64,000 bases of DNA, taken from assembly GCA_030447415.1 (NCBI GenBank), contig JAUJOZ010000007.1, positions 62,001 through 126,000 of the forward strand, read 5' to 3'. The notes under the pieces were generated by a model, which was not told where the DNA came from, made no database searches, and saw only the letters and a program-made list of their open reading frames with translations. The DNA is from Thermomicrobiales bacterium. GTDB taxonomy: Bacteria; Chloroflexota; Chloroflexia; Thermomicrobiales; UBA6265. Positions within the stretch are counted from its first letter, which is position 1. Each line of letters starts with the position of its first letter. Shown here in pieces: positions 34,728-45,530 of the stretch. A program made the position numbers and the translations under genes.

Positions 34728-35708
34728 CTACTGCGGTCCGTGCGCCGCGATCCAGGCCAGATAGGCGCGCATCCCATCGTCAAACGGCGTCGCCGGTGCC
34801 CAGGCGAAGTCGGCCGCGAGGCGAGCGTTACTCGGGACCGGCCCGGGCGGGCCGCCTGAGACGTGATAGTTCGCTTCCCCGGACGGGACCTGACGGTACG
34901 CCAGCCCGGGCAGGTGGCGGGCGAAGGCGGCGAGGACGTCGCCGATCGAGTAGAGCCGGCCGGCCGTGAGGTTGTAGACAGCGTGGGGGAGGCGAGGCGC
35001 CGCCCAGGCGCGCTCGATCCCCTCGGCGACGTCCTCGACGTAGGGCCAGTCGAGGTACGGTCCCGCCAGCGAGTTGACCAGGATCGGTTGGCCGGCAACG
35101 TGAAGCCGCAGCATCTCCCGCAGCTCCGTCGCGCCGGCATACCCCGGCGTGGTGCGCTCCATCGGCCCGTAGACGTTTCCCGGGCGCAGCGAGACGGCGT
35201 CGAGCCCAAACAGCTCCGCGTACCGCCGGCAGACGCGCTCGCTGGTGTGTTTGGTGACCCCATAGAGGGAGGTCGCATGCGACGGCGTTTCCTCCGTCAG
35301 CGTCGCGACACCGGGGACATCCCCCCAGACCGCACCGGAGGAGACGTAGACGAACCGCCGGAAGCCCGGAAGGGAGCGCGCCGCATCGAGCGCGTTCACC
35401 GTGCCGGTCACGTTGACCTCGACGATCCGGGCAGGCTCGCGTCGCTCGCGGTCGACACGGGGGGTGATCACGGCGGCGTGGACCAGCGCGGTGACGCCGT
35501 GTTGGGTGGCGACCTCGCGCAGCCGCGCCACATCAGCGACATCGCCCGGCTCAAAGACGACGCACTCGATCGTCTCGCCGAGGAAGTCGCGGAGCAGGTC
35601 GTCGGGCGGCATCAGGTCGTAGGAGACGACCGTCTCGCCCCGCCGGGCCAGCCGCCGCACGACGTGGCAGGGCACCCAGCCGTTCCCGCCGGTCACCAGG
35701 GTTGTCAC
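34728..35708 (-). CDS. NAD-dependent epimerase/dehydratase
   Basis: Extended SDR acting on nucleotide-sugar-like substrates. VTGGNGWVPCHVVRRL (residues ~6-21, GxxGxxG-type, though the third Gly position reads V-P-C-H) binds NAD(P). DVADVARLREVATQHGVTALVHAAV and YVSSGAVWG (catalytic Ser/Thr region) follow, with the active Y-x3-K as YGVTKHTSE and then RPGNVYGPMERTTPG. This is the UDP-glucose 4-epimerase/GDP-sugar class; the substrate is unknown. The GTG at 35708 has GGGAGG 9 nt upstream. The same frame stays open far upstream against argH, which is a GC artefact. It diverges from argH. Confidence 0.85.
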   Translation of the reverse strand: MTTLVTGGNGWVPCHVVRRLARRGETVVSYDLMPPDDLLRDFLGETIECVVFEPGDVADVARLREVATQHGVTALVHAAVITPRVDRERREPARIVEVNVTGTVNALDAARSLPGFRRFVYVSSGAVWGDVPGVATLTEETPSHATSLYGVTKHTSERVCRRYAELFGLDAVSLRPGNVYGPMERTTPGYAGATELREMLRLHVAGQPILVNSLAGPYLDWPYVEDVAEGIERAWAAPRLPHAVYNLTAGRLYSIGDVLAAFARHLPGLAYRQVPSGEANYHVSGGPPGPVPSNARLAADFAWAPATPFDDGMRAYLAWIAAHGPQ

Positions 35709-35888
35709 GCGGTTCTGCCTCCCGTGTCCCGTCGCCGCATCGGCCTGGCTCGCGAGGGCGGGCGATTGTACCCAGCGGTGGCGGTGGGCGATGGCCGCCG
35801 GGGATCCCACCTGTGCCCTTGGCCACCGGCGGTCAGGCGTGTGGTGTATCCTCGCTCCCCGGCCGGCGGGATGGGTGGAGCGCCGAAC

Positions 35889-37405
<1,517 letters not shown>

Positions 37406-37409
<4 letters not shown>

Positions 37410-37909
37410 ACGGACGAGAGGGGGCGGCGCCGATCACGCCCACCGCCGGCGGACAACTCGGGGTGCGGGAGGTCCGCACCGAGGCGGACTTCGCCGCCGT
37501 GCTGGAGCTGCGTCGCCGCGTCTTCGGCGACGAGCAGCGGATCGTCGACGCCGGCGTCACCGACCCCGAGGACGAGCGCGCCTTCCATGCCCTTGCCGCC
37601 CTTCCAGTCGAGGAGGGGGCGCTACCGGTTGGAACGGGCCGTCTCCTCCTCAATGCCGGCCGGCAGGGCGAGGCCCAGATCGCGTGGGTGGCGACGCTCC
37701 CCGAGTGGCGTGGACGCGGCATCGGCTCCGCCGTGATGCGTTTCCTGCTCGCCGCCGCCGATGAGGCAGGTGCCTCCCTCGTCGTTCTCAGCGCTCAGAC
37801 CCACGCCCTCGACTTCTACCACCGTCTCGGCTTCCGACCCTACGGCCACCGGTTCATGATCCGCGGCATCGAGCATCAGTGGATGGCGCGCCCGCGTCCG
37901 GGTTGGTAG
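37406..37909 (+). CDS. GNAT family N-acetyltransferase (YjcF/ElaA-like)
   Basis: 167-residue acetyltransferase translationally coupled to argH (GTGA overlap, GTG start). FAAVLELRRRVFGDEQRIVDAGVTDPEDERAFHALA is the N-terminal substrate region of YjcF/ElaA-like enzymes. IAWVATLPEWRGRGIGSAVMRFLL contains motif A (R-G-R-G-I-G) for acetyl-CoA. LSAQTHALDFYHRLGFRPYGHRFMIRGIEHQWM is the characteristic end. The coupling to argH suggests a role near arginine or an amino-acid metabolite, but that is inference; in other genomes such enzymes are often unlinked. No signal or membrane segment. Confidence 0.82.
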
Positions 37910-38103
37910 ACGGGAGGCGGCAGGCGCCAGAGGGTGGCATCGCGTCCGACGTCGTGTTCTCGGTCAGAAGGCGACGTTCGGGCGGTTTCCGTGAGCGCGG
38001 CGTCTCGGTCTGCAACCGCTCCAGGCCCGCCTCGGTCCTACCATCATTCCTGCCGCTTACCGTGTGCCGCCTGCCGCTAGCCTGCCGTGGACGGTGGCTT
38101 GCG

Positions 38104-41100
38104 ATGGTCGCCGCGCGGCATTGGAACGCGGCTCCAGGTGGGAGTGGGGCACGGGAAGGGAAGGGGCAATTGGCATCGGCATCGGCATCCGATACGCGCC
38201 GGCCGACGGCGCACGGCCAGAGCAGTTCGCGGCCCCCATTTCGACCCCCCACCGTCAGGATCCCGGTCTCGACCTACCGATTGCAACTGAGCCGAGACTT
38301 CGCATTCGACGACGCGCGGAAGATCGTCCCGTACCTCGCGGAGTTGGGGATCGGCGATGTCTACGCCTCGCCTTTCTTCAAGGCGAGCCCCGGCAGCACC
38401 CACGGCTACGACATCGTCGACTACGGCGCCCTCAACCCCGATCTCGGCGGTCAGCCCGCCTTCGATACCTTCGCCGACGCGTTGCGCCGACACGATGTGG
38501 GACTCGTCGCCGACTTCGTCCCCAACCACATGGGCATCGCTCAAGGGCGGAACGTCTGGTGGCTCGATGTTCTGGAGAACGGTCAGGCGTCGCCCTACGC
38601 CGCCTTCTTTGACGTCGACTGGCGCCCGCTCAAGCCGGAGCTGCGCGGGAAGGTTCTGCTGCCCATCCTCGGCGACCACTATGGGATCGTCCTCGAGAAC
38701 GGGGAGCTCGCGCTGCGCTTCGACCCCGCCGCCGGTACGTTCACCGTCTGCTACTACGAGACGCCCCTCCCGATCGCCCCGCCGTCGTACCCCGGGATCC
38801 TGCGACGGCGGCTCGATGCGCTCTCCGAAACGCTGCCAGCCGACGACCTCCAGCTGCTGGAGTACCAGAGCATCATCACCGCCCTGGAGCGCCTTCCGGG
38901 CCAGGACGCGCGCCATCCGGAGCTTGTCGCCGAGCGGCAGCGGGAGCAGGTCGTCGCCAAGCGCCGCCTCGCCGACCTCGTCGCCGCGTCTGCGGCCGTC
39001 CGCGCGGCGGTGGATGGGGCGGTCCGCGAGTTGAACGGGACACCGGGCGATCCCCACTCCTTCGACGCGCTCGACGCGCTGCTGGACGTGCAGACGTACC
39101 GCCTCGCCTTCTGGCGGGTGGCGGCGGAAGAGATCAACTACCGGCGCTTCTTCGCCATCAACGAGCTGGCCGCGGTCCGCCAGGAGGAGCCGGCCGTCTT
39201 CGATGCGGCCCACGCGCTCCTGCTGCGGCTCGTGGCCGAGGGGACGGTCACCGGCGTCCGCATTGACCACCCGGACGGCCTCTGGGACCCGGCTGGATAC
39301 ACCCGTCGCCTCCAGACCGCTGCCGGCGCGGCGGCGCGTGAGAGCGGGTCCGAGGGGGACGCGCGCGGGGTTGTCGAAGTGAGGCCGGGATTCGGTCCAG
39401 ACGACGCGTGCCCCCTCTACCTCGTGGTCGAGAAGATCCTGGAGCACGGGGAGGAACTGCCGCCGGAGTGGGCGGTCCATGGCACGACGGGTTATGACTT
39501 TGCCGCCGCGCTGACCGGCCTCTTCGTCGACCCCGCCGGCCGAAAGCCGTTCGACGAGCTGTACGCGCGCTTCATCGGCGAGAAGACCGCGTACCCGGCC
39601 CTCGTCTACGAAACGAAGCACCTGATCATGCGTCGGGCGCTGGCGAGCGAGGTCAACGTGCTCGCTCGCGCCCTGAACCGCATCTCGGAGCAAGACCGGC
39701 GCTCGCGCGACTTCACGCTGAACAGCCTACGCGACGCCCTGCGGGAAGTGATTGCCTGCTTCCCGGTCTACCGCACCTACGTTGCCTGCGAGGCCGAGGG
39801 CGCCGAACTGGGCGAAGGGACGGTGTCGGAGCGAGACCGGAGCTACGTCGAGGCCGCCGTGGCCCAGGCCAAGCGCCGCGCCCCCGTCGCCGATCCCTCC
39901 GTATTCGATTTCGTTCGCGACGTCCTGCTCCTGCGTCACCCCGCCGGTCTCACGCCGGAGCAGCGTCTGGAGCGCTGCCGCTTCGCGATGAAGCTGCAGC
40001 AGCTCACCGGGCCGGTGATGGCCAAGGGGGTGGAGGACACCGCCTTCTACCGCTTCAACCGTCTTCTCGCCTTGAATGAGGTGGGCGCCGACCCGACCCG
40101 GTTCGGCACGACCGTCGCCGCCTTCCACCGGCAGAACGCCGCGCGGCGGGAGCGGTGGCCGCACGCGATGCTCGCCACCTCCACCCACGACACCAAGCGG
40201 AGCGAGGACGTGCGGGCGCGGATCACCGTCCTCTCGGAGTTGCCGCGGGAGTGGCGCGCGGCGCTGACCCGCTGGAGCCGGATGAACCGCCGGCACACGA
40301 CCAAAGTCGATGGCCGGCCGGCGCCGGACCGCAATGACCAGTACGCCTTCTACCAGACGCTCCTCGGCGCCTGGCCGACCGGGTCGATGGACGCAGCCGG
40401 CGATGCGGCGTTCGTCGAGCGGATGGACGCCTATCTGCTCAAGGCGATCCGCGAGGCCCAGGCTCACACGAGCTGGATCAACCCGAATGTCGCCTACGAC
40501 GAGGCGACGCGAGCGTTCGTCCGGGCCGTTCTCGACCCGGTGGGTAACGCCACGTTCGTGAACGATTTCGTGACGCTGCAGCGGAAGGTAGCGCACTTCG
40601 GCGCGTTCAACGCGCTGGCGCAGCAGGTCCTCAAACTCACCTCCCCGGGCGTGCCGGACGTCTACCAGGGAACCGAGACCTGGGACCTCAGCTTGGTCGA
40701 TCCCGACAACCGGCGTCCGGTCGATTACGCCAAGCGCGCGCGCCTGCTCAGGGACCTTCGCCGGCGCCGGGACCCGGCGCGACTCGCCGCCGAGCTCGTC
40801 CAGTCCAAGGCGGACGGCCGGATCAAGTTGTGGGTGACCCACCGGGTGCTCGCCTGTCGAAGGGAACGCCGGGATCTCTTCGGGGCGGGTGACTACGCTC
40901 CGATTGATGTTCGCGGCCAGGCCCAGGATCACGTCTGTGCGTTCGCCCGTCGGAGCGCCGAGCAGGAGGTGATTGTCGCCGTGCCGCGACTCATCGCCAC
41001 CCTGTGTCGGGGCGAGTTGTCCGATCCGGTAGGCGGCGCCATATGGGGAGATACCGGCCTGGCGCTGCCCCGCGCGGCGGACGGTCAGACCTACCGCAAT

Positions 41101-41217
41101 GTGTTCACCGACGAGGTTGTCCGCACCGCCGTCGGGGACCGAGGCAGGGAGTTGCGCCTGGCGGAGGTCTTCGCGACCGTCCCGGTGGCGCTGCTGGCGC
41201 GGATGGATAACGGGTAG
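38104..41217 (+). CDS. treY: Maltooligosyltrehalose synthase
   Basis: GH13 enzyme isomerising the reducing-end glucose of maltodextrins to an alpha,alpha-1,1 linkage, step one of the TreYZ trehalose pathway. Conserved start IPVSTYRLQLSRDFAFDDA, then GDVYASPFFKASPGSTHGYDIVDY, VADFVPNHMGI, the nucleophile segment GVRIDHPDGLWDP, and a late CATSTHDTKRSEDVRARI-like block (ATSTHDTKRSEDVRAR). Usual length is 720-960 aa; this is ~1037 aa. The first ~60 residues (Ser/Ala/Arg-rich, encoded by GGCATC repeats) are probably not native, so the true start may lie nearer 38260. ATG 38104 is provisional. It is followed after 96 nt by treZ. Confidence 0.9.
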   Translation: MVAARHWNAAPGGSGAREGKGQLASASASDTRRPTAHGQSSSRPPFRPPTVRIPVSTYRLQLSRDFAFDDARKIVPYLAELGIGDVYASPFFKASPGSTHGYDIVDYGALNPDLGGQPAFDTFADALRRHDVGLVADFVPNHMGIAQGRNVWWLDVLENGQASPYAAFFDVDWRPLKPELRGKVLLPILGDHYGIVLENGELALRFDPAAGTFTVCYYETPLPIAPPSYPGILRRRLDALSETLPADDLQLLEYQSIITALERLPGQDARHPELVAERQREQVVAKRRLADLVAASAAVRAAVDGAVRELNGTPGDPHSFDALDALLDVQTYRLAFWRVAAEEINYRRFFAINELAAVRQEEPAVFDAAHALLLRLVAEGTVTGVRIDHPDGLWDPAGYTRRLQTAAGAAARESGSEGDARGVVEVRPGFGPDDACPLYLVVEKILEHGEELPPEWAVHGTTGYDFAAALTGLFVDPAGRKPFDELYARFIGEKTAYPALVYETKHLIMRRALASEVNVLARALNRISEQDRRSRDFTLNSLRDALREVIACFPVYRTYVACEAEGAELGEGTVSERDRSYVEAAVAQAKRRAPVADPSVFDFVRDVLLLRHPAGLTPEQRLERCRFAMKLQQLTGPVMAKGVEDTAFYRFNRLLALNEVGADPTRFGTTVAAFHRQNAARRERWPHAMLATSTHDTKRSEDVRARITVLSELPREWRAALTRWSRMNRRHTTKVDGRPAPDRNDQYAFYQTLLGAWPTGSMDAAGDAAFVERMDAYLLKAIREAQAHTSWINPNVAYDEATRAFVRAVLDPVGNATFVNDFVTLQRKVAHFGAFNALAQQVLKLTSPGVPDVYQGTETWDLSLVDPDNRRPVDYAKRARLLRDLRRRRDPARLAAELVQSKADGRIKLWVTHRVLACRRERRDLFGAGDYAPIDVRGQAQDHVCAFARRSAEQEVIVAVPRLIATLCRGELSDPVGGAIWGDTGLALPRAADGQTYRNVFTDEVVRTAVGDRGRELRLAEVFATVPVALLARMDNG

Positions 41218-41313
41218 AAGAAGAGGCGGGCCGCGTCGCGCGGCTGTTCACGTCCGCCCCGATCAGCATGACGGGGCGGGATGGTCGGTCGGTGCCTGCG
41301 TCCGAGGAGAGCG

Positions 41314-43188
41314 ATGACCCATCAACCGGCTTGGCACCTCGACATGGGCGCTACCCTCCTTCCCGGCGGTGTCCGCTTCAAGGTCTGGGCGCCAAAGGCC
41401 GAGCGGGTAGATGTCCAGCTCGCCAGAGCGGACGGGGAGGCGTTTTACCCGCTCTCGGCGGAGGGTGGCGGCGTGCACGGCGCGGTTATCCCCGGCCTTA
41501 GCGTCGGGGCGCGGTACCGCTACCAACTCGACGGGGGCGCCGCCTACCCCGATCCGTATGCTCGGTTCCAGCCCGAGGGGGTCCACGGACCGTCGGAGGT
41601 CATTGATCCGGCCGCGTTTCGGTGGACCGACGACGGGTGGCCCGGCCTCGCTCCCGAGGGGTTGGTCATCTATGAATGCCACGTCGGGACGATGACGCCG
41701 GAGGGGACGTTTCGGGCGCTCCAGGGACAGCTCAAGGAGTTGAAGCGCCTGGGTGTGACGGCGATCGAGCTGATGCCGGTGGCCGAGTGCCCTGGACGTT
41801 GGAACTGGGGCTACGACGGGGTCGATCTGTACGCCCCGAGCCGTAACTATGGCCGGCCCGACGACCTGAAGCGGCTGGTCGATGCCGCTCACGGCGTCGG
41901 CCTCGGCGTCCTCCTTGATGTCGTCTACAACCACCTCGGCCCCGACGGCAACTACCTTCGCTCCTACAGCGCCGACTACTTCACCGACCGGCACCAGACG
42001 CCCTGGGGCGACGCCCTCAACTACGACGGTCCGAACAGCCGATATGTCCGCGACTTTGTCATCGACAACGCCTGCTACTGGCTCGCGGAGTACCATCTGG
42101 ACGGTCTCCGGCTCGACGCCACCCACGCCATCGTCGACGACAGCCCGGAGCATCTGCTCGCCGAGCTAACCCGACGCACGCGCGCGGCGACATCCCGCCG
42201 GGTCGTGCTCATCGCCGAGGATGGTCGCAACGACGTCCGCATCATCCGTTCGCCCGAACAGGGTGGGTTCGGGTTGGATGGCGTCTGGGCGGACGACTTC
42301 CACCACGGGGTTCGGGTCAAGCTCACCGGCGAGCGGGAGGGGTATTACGCCGACTACGCGGGGACGGCGCCGGAGATCGCGCGGGCGATCAACGAGGGGT
42401 TCGTCTTCCAGGGTCAGGTGTCGCCCCGTAAGGAGACACCGCGGGGCACCGTCGTCACGGACGAGCCGGCGAGCAGCTTCGTCTTCGCGATCCAGAACCA
42501 CGATCAGGTCGGCAACCGCGCCTATGGCGAGCGCTTGCACCACGACCTCGACGCCGCGCGCTACGCCACCGCCTCGGCGCTCCTCCTGTTCGCGCCGGAA
42601 ACGCCACTGCTGTTCATGGGCCAGGAGTTCTGCGCTTCCGCCCCCTTCCTGTTCTTCACCGACCACGAGCCGGAGCTGGGCCGGCTGGTGACGCAGGGCC
42701 GGCGGCGGGAGTTCGGCGGCTTCCGTGCCTTCGCTGACCCCGTGCTGCGCGAGAGCATCCCGGACCCGCAGGCCGAGGAAACGTTCTCTCGGTCGAAGCT
42801 CAACCTGGCGGAGCGAGAGACCAACGGGGCCGTCTACCGCCTCTACCGGGCGCTACTCAAGCTGCGCCGCGCCGACCCCGTCCTGGCGGCGCAGGATCGG
42901 CGGCGAACGCGGGCCGGGGCCATCGGCCCTCAGGTCGTCGCCGTCCATCGCTGGCGCGATGACGACCACCGGCTGCTGGTGGCGAACTTCGGTCCCGCGC
43001 TCGGGATCGACCCCGCGGGGCACGACCTCCTGGCCGGGTTGCCGGTGGACCGAGCGAAGCTCGTGTTGTCCACGGCCCAGCGCCGCTTCGGTGGGACGGG
43101 GGAGCGAGCGGGGCCGCGGGGACGGGCTGGGGCCCGGCGGTTGGAGATCCCGGCGCGGAGCGCGGCGCTGTTCGCGTTCTCAGCGTAG
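41314..43188 (+). CDS. treZ: Malto-oligosyltrehalose trehalohydrolase
   Basis: GH13 enzyme releasing trehalose from the TreY product. An N-terminal CBM48-like domain (HLDMGATLLPGGVRFKVWAPKAERVDVQL) precedes the barrel. YECHVGTMTPEGTF and WGYDGVDLYAPSRNYGRPDDLKRLVD are TreZ hallmarks. Catalytic residues are D268 (DGLRLDATHAI, nucleophile), E302 (LIAEDGRND, acid/base) and D397 (IQNHDQVGNR). 624 aa is typical. The ATG at 41314 has GAGGAGA close upstream. A glycogen debranching enzyme (TreX), often the third member, is absent here. Trehalose made this way serves as osmo- or heat protectant. Convergent with the isomerase, 18 nt away. Confidence 0.93.
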   Translation: MTHQPAWHLDMGATLLPGGVRFKVWAPKAERVDVQLARADGEAFYPLSAEGGGVHGAVIPGLSVGARYRYQLDGGAAYPDPYARFQPEGVHGPSEVIDPAAFRWTDDGWPGLAPEGLVIYECHVGTMTPEGTFRALQGQLKELKRLGVTAIELMPVAECPGRWNWGYDGVDLYAPSRNYGRPDDLKRLVDAAHGVGLGVLLDVVYNHLGPDGNYLRSYSADYFTDRHQTPWGDALNYDGPNSRYVRDFVIDNACYWLAEYHLDGLRLDATHAIVDDSPEHLLAELTRRTRAATSRRVVLIAEDGRNDVRIIRSPEQGGFGLDGVWADDFHHGVRVKLTGEREGYYADYAGTAPEIARAINEGFVFQGQVSPRKETPRGTVVTDEPASSFVFAIQNHDQVGNRAYGERLHHDLDAARYATASALLLFAPETPLLFMGQEFCASAPFLFFTDHEPELGRLVTQGRRREFGGFRAFADPVLRESIPDPQAEETFSRSKLNLAERETNGAVYRLYRALLKLRRADPVLAAQDRRRTRAGAIGPQVVAVHRWRDDDHRLLVANFGPALGIDPAGHDLLAGLPVDRAKLVLSTAQRRFGGTGERAGPRGRAGARRLEIPARSAALFAFSA

Positions 43189-43206
43189 GGAGCGGCCGCC
43201 CGACGC

Positions 43207-44103
43207 TTAAGCGTCCAGCGCGGCCGGACGCGCGGCGCGGATGACGTCCAACGATGCCAGGGCGTGCTCGATGGTCAGCTCCATGATGACGGGGCCGGTG
43301 AAGTTCGCCACCGCCAGACGATCGAGGAAGCGCGGGAGGTCGAGGTCGCCGGCACCGAGGGGACGGTGATCCTCGCCGTAGCCGATGTGGCGCTCGGGGC
43401 CTTGCCAGGGGGCATCGTGGAGGTGGACTTGGCCCAGGCGCGGTAGGCAACGCTCGAGGGCGTCGAAGAGGTCCACGGGGCCGGCGAAGCCGGCGAGGAC
43501 ATGGCCGGTGTCGAGGCAGACCGACAGGTCGAGCTCTTCGGCGAGCGCCAGCGTGAGCTCGAATGGGAACTCGACGGTCTCGATTGCCAATCGCCGGCTC
43601 GCGATCCCGGTTGCGTCGAGGATCGCGCGGACGCTGTCGCGCGCGTTGCGCTGGAAGAGACTGAGGACGACGGGCCGCAGGGACTCGGGCATGCGCATCC
43701 GGTAGAACTCCGCGGCCAGCGCGTTGGTGGCGTGGAGGACATAGGATTCGGGCGCGAGCGGGGCGGTGGCCCGGATCACCTCGACGACCGCGCGGACCGA
43801 TCCCTCTCGCACCGGCGCGAGCGGAGTGGAGGGTTCCACCGACCAGAGGGGGAGGTGAACCGTGTAGGTCAGTCCTAACTCCGACTTGAGCGCCGCCAGT
43901 CGCTCAATGGCCGGTGGGGCGTAGGCGTGGGGGAAGAAGAGGAGGAGGTCCCCGCCGAGTTCGACCGTATCGAAGCCGGCGCCGGCGATCCGGCGGACGT
44001 GCGCCGCGTGGTCGAAGCCGGCGACGAGCGCGGGCCCGTTCTCCGCGGTGAGCCCCTGCGGGATAAGCGCGCTGAGCTGCATCGCCATGATTCCAAAGCG
44101 CAT
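43207..44103 (-). CDS. Sugar phosphate isomerase/epimerase (AP-endonuclease-2 TIM barrel)
   Basis: 299-aa TIM-barrel protein of the xylose isomerase-like superfamily: VRRIAGAGFDTVELGGDL, LTYTVHLPLWSVEPST, LAIETVEFPFELTLALAEELDLSVCLDTGHVLAG, LGQVHLHDAPWQGPERHIGYGEDHRPLGAGDLDLPRFL. The E...D-x-G-H...H-x-H...E residues are the usual metal ligands, all present. Such proteins act on sugars, inositols or tagatose-type substrates; the exact one is unclear. The ATG at 44103 has AAGGAGG upstream. It lies 27 nt behind the PfkB kinase on the same strand, so the two probably form a carbohydrate catabolic operon. Confidence 0.8.
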   Translation of the reverse strand: MRFGIMAMQLSALIPQGLTAENGPALVAGFDHAAHVRRIAGAGFDTVELGGDLLLFFPHAYAPPAIERLAALKSELGLTYTVHLPLWSVEPSTPLAPVREGSVRAVVEVIRATAPLAPESYVLHATNALAAEFYRMRMPESLRPVVLSLFQRNARDSVRAILDATGIASRRLAIETVEFPFELTLALAEELDLSVCLDTGHVLAGFAGPVDLFDALERCLPRLGQVHLHDAPWQGPERHIGYGEDHRPLGAGDLDLPRFLDRLAVANFTGPVIMELTIEHALASLDVIRAARPAALDA

Positions 44104-44130
44104 GGGTGGTCCTCCTTGGGTCACCCCATC

Positions 44131-45063
44131 CTAACCGGACGGGGCGCCGGTTGCTTGATGCCCGAGCGCGACCGTGAGTGCGTCCAGCGCTCGGGCGTCG
44201 AGGAATCCTTCGGCGCCACCCGCCGCGCCGATCTTGGAGGAAGCGAAGACGGTTGCCTTCCGCAGCGCCGTGGCCGGCTCCCCCGTCTCGGCGTAGCAGT
44301 GCAGGAAGGCCGCGAAGAGGGCGTCGCCCGCGCCGACGGTGCTCACGATGTCCCGCGTCCGCACCGCCGGCATCCGCTCCACACGCCCGTCACGCTTCGT
44401 CGCGAGCAGGGCACCCCCGGCGCCGAGGCCGATCACGAGGATCTCTGGGGTGTAGCGGTCCATCACCCGACCGGCCCACGCCTCGGGCGGCTCGGGGAGG
44501 CGCTCGCCGCTCATGAACAGAATGTCGGCGGCGGCCATGTAGTCTCGGTTGTAGGGGTCGTCCAGGTCCGCGATGGCGTGCACGTCGGTCGCCAGGGGGA
44601 GGCCCGCCGCGCGAGCGATATGGAGCAAGGGGCGCGCGTAGTTGATGTTGCCGACCACGGCCAGGCTGCAGCCAGACAGTGCCCGGGCGAAGCGGTCGGC
44701 GGGATAGGTCATCTCCTGCATGTCCTTGAGGTCGGTGTTGACTTGCCGCCGACCCTCGGGATCGAAGAGGACGACCGATTGCGCGGTGGCGTCCGCCGCG
44801 ACCAGCACCCACTCCGAGCCGATGCCGCGCTCGGACAGGGCCGCGGCGACCAGCGCCCCGGTCGGGTCCCGGCCGATAATGGAGGCGAGGCGCACGGTGC
44901 TGCCAAGGGTCGTGAGGGCTGCCGCGACGTTGAAGCCGACCCCGGAGACGGCACTTTGGATGCCGAAAAATGGGTAGCGCGCGGGGGTGTACGCAACCGG
45001 GAAGCCGTCCACCCGGAGCGTCGTCTCGACGTTGATGTGACCGACCACGGCGATAACGGCCAC
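44131..45063 (-). CDS. PfkB-family carbohydrate kinase
   Basis: Ribokinase-like fold, 310 aa. GHINVETTLRVDGFP and SGVGFNVAAALTTLGSTVRLASIIGRDPTG form the sugar-binding N-terminal part. DIVSTVGAGDALFAAFL holds the anion hole and catalytic base D247 (G-A-G-D), with Ser-Thr-Val before it where many members have D-T-x. It probably phosphorylates a sugar or nucleoside; substrate unknown. The GTG at 45063 is preceded by GGAGCAGGGGG. It is followed by the isomerase/epimerase gene, suggesting a shared pathway in which the kinase product or its precursor is isomerised. Confidence 0.85.
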   Translation of the reverse strand: MAVIAVVGHINVETTLRVDGFPVAYTPARYPFFGIQSAVSGVGFNVAAALTTLGSTVRLASIIGRDPTGALVAAALSERGIGSEWVLVAADATAQSVVLFDPEGRRQVNTDLKDMQEMTYPADRFARALSGCSLAVVGNINYARPLLHIARAAGLPLATDVHAIADLDDPYNRDYMAAADILFMSGERLPEPPEAWAGRVMDRYTPEILVIGLGAGGALLATKRDGRVERMPAVRTRDIVSTVGAGDALFAAFLHCYAETGEPATALRKATVFASSKIGAAGGAEGFLDARALDALTVALGHQATGAPSG

Positions 45064-45093
45064 ATCGCGCCCCCTGCTCCGTCGTGCCAGTCG

Positions 45094-45454
45094 TCAGTGC
45101 ATGTCGACCATGCGGATGACGTTGGCCACAGGACCCTCAGGACGACCAAATCGTCATCCGGCTCGGACCGCCGGTGGCCCGTCGCGCCGAGCCCGACCGA
45201 CCGCTCGACTTCACCCGGCTGATTGGCCGTGGAGAGGTCGAGGTGCAGCTTGTTCGTCCAGGGCTCGGGTCGGGCACCACCTGGAAGGAGATTCACCCGT
45301 CCGTGGAGATCGACGAGGGGGATGCCGCCTCGTCCTTCTCGCTAGGTTCGTTGCCAAGCACCGCCGACCAGAACGCGACCATCGCCTCGAGGTCATCGCA
45401 GTTCACCACAACACTCGCAATCCACGTCTCTAGGTTTCCCAGCTCCTCTGTCAA
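45094..45454 (-). pseudogene. VOC/glyoxalase-domain protein, frameshifted
   Basis: A short glyoxalase-like protein can be followed through three frames: WIASVVVNCDDLEAMVAFWSAVLGNEP, then NLLPGGARPEPWTNKLHLDLSTANQPGEVERSVGLGATGHR, then EGPVANVIRMVDMH before TGA at 45094-45096. This matches one ~120-aa VOC domain with metal ligand His in HLDL. It starts at TTG 45454 or nearby. Two shifts (near 45310 and ~45135) break it. It overlaps nothing and lies directly upstream of the kinase gene. Confidence 0.65.
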
Positions 45455-45471
45455 ACCGCTTCGAAGAACGA

Positions 45472-45503
45472 CCGAGGGGCGGGTCCGTGGGCCCGCCCCT
45501 CGG
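45472..45503 (-). terminator. Terminator hairpin of the coxL gene
   Basis: CCGAGGGGCGGG (45472-45483) and CCCGCCCCTCGG (45492-45503) form a perfect 12-bp stem with an 8-nt loop, 28 nt past the minus-strand coxL stop. Confidence 0.65.
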
Positions 45504-45530
45504 CCTGGCCCGACAGCCGGCCCCCAGTCT

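Noticed and set aside
38077..39693. 538-codon minus-strand frame against treY
   Set aside because: Antisense to conserved TreY blocks; no domain.
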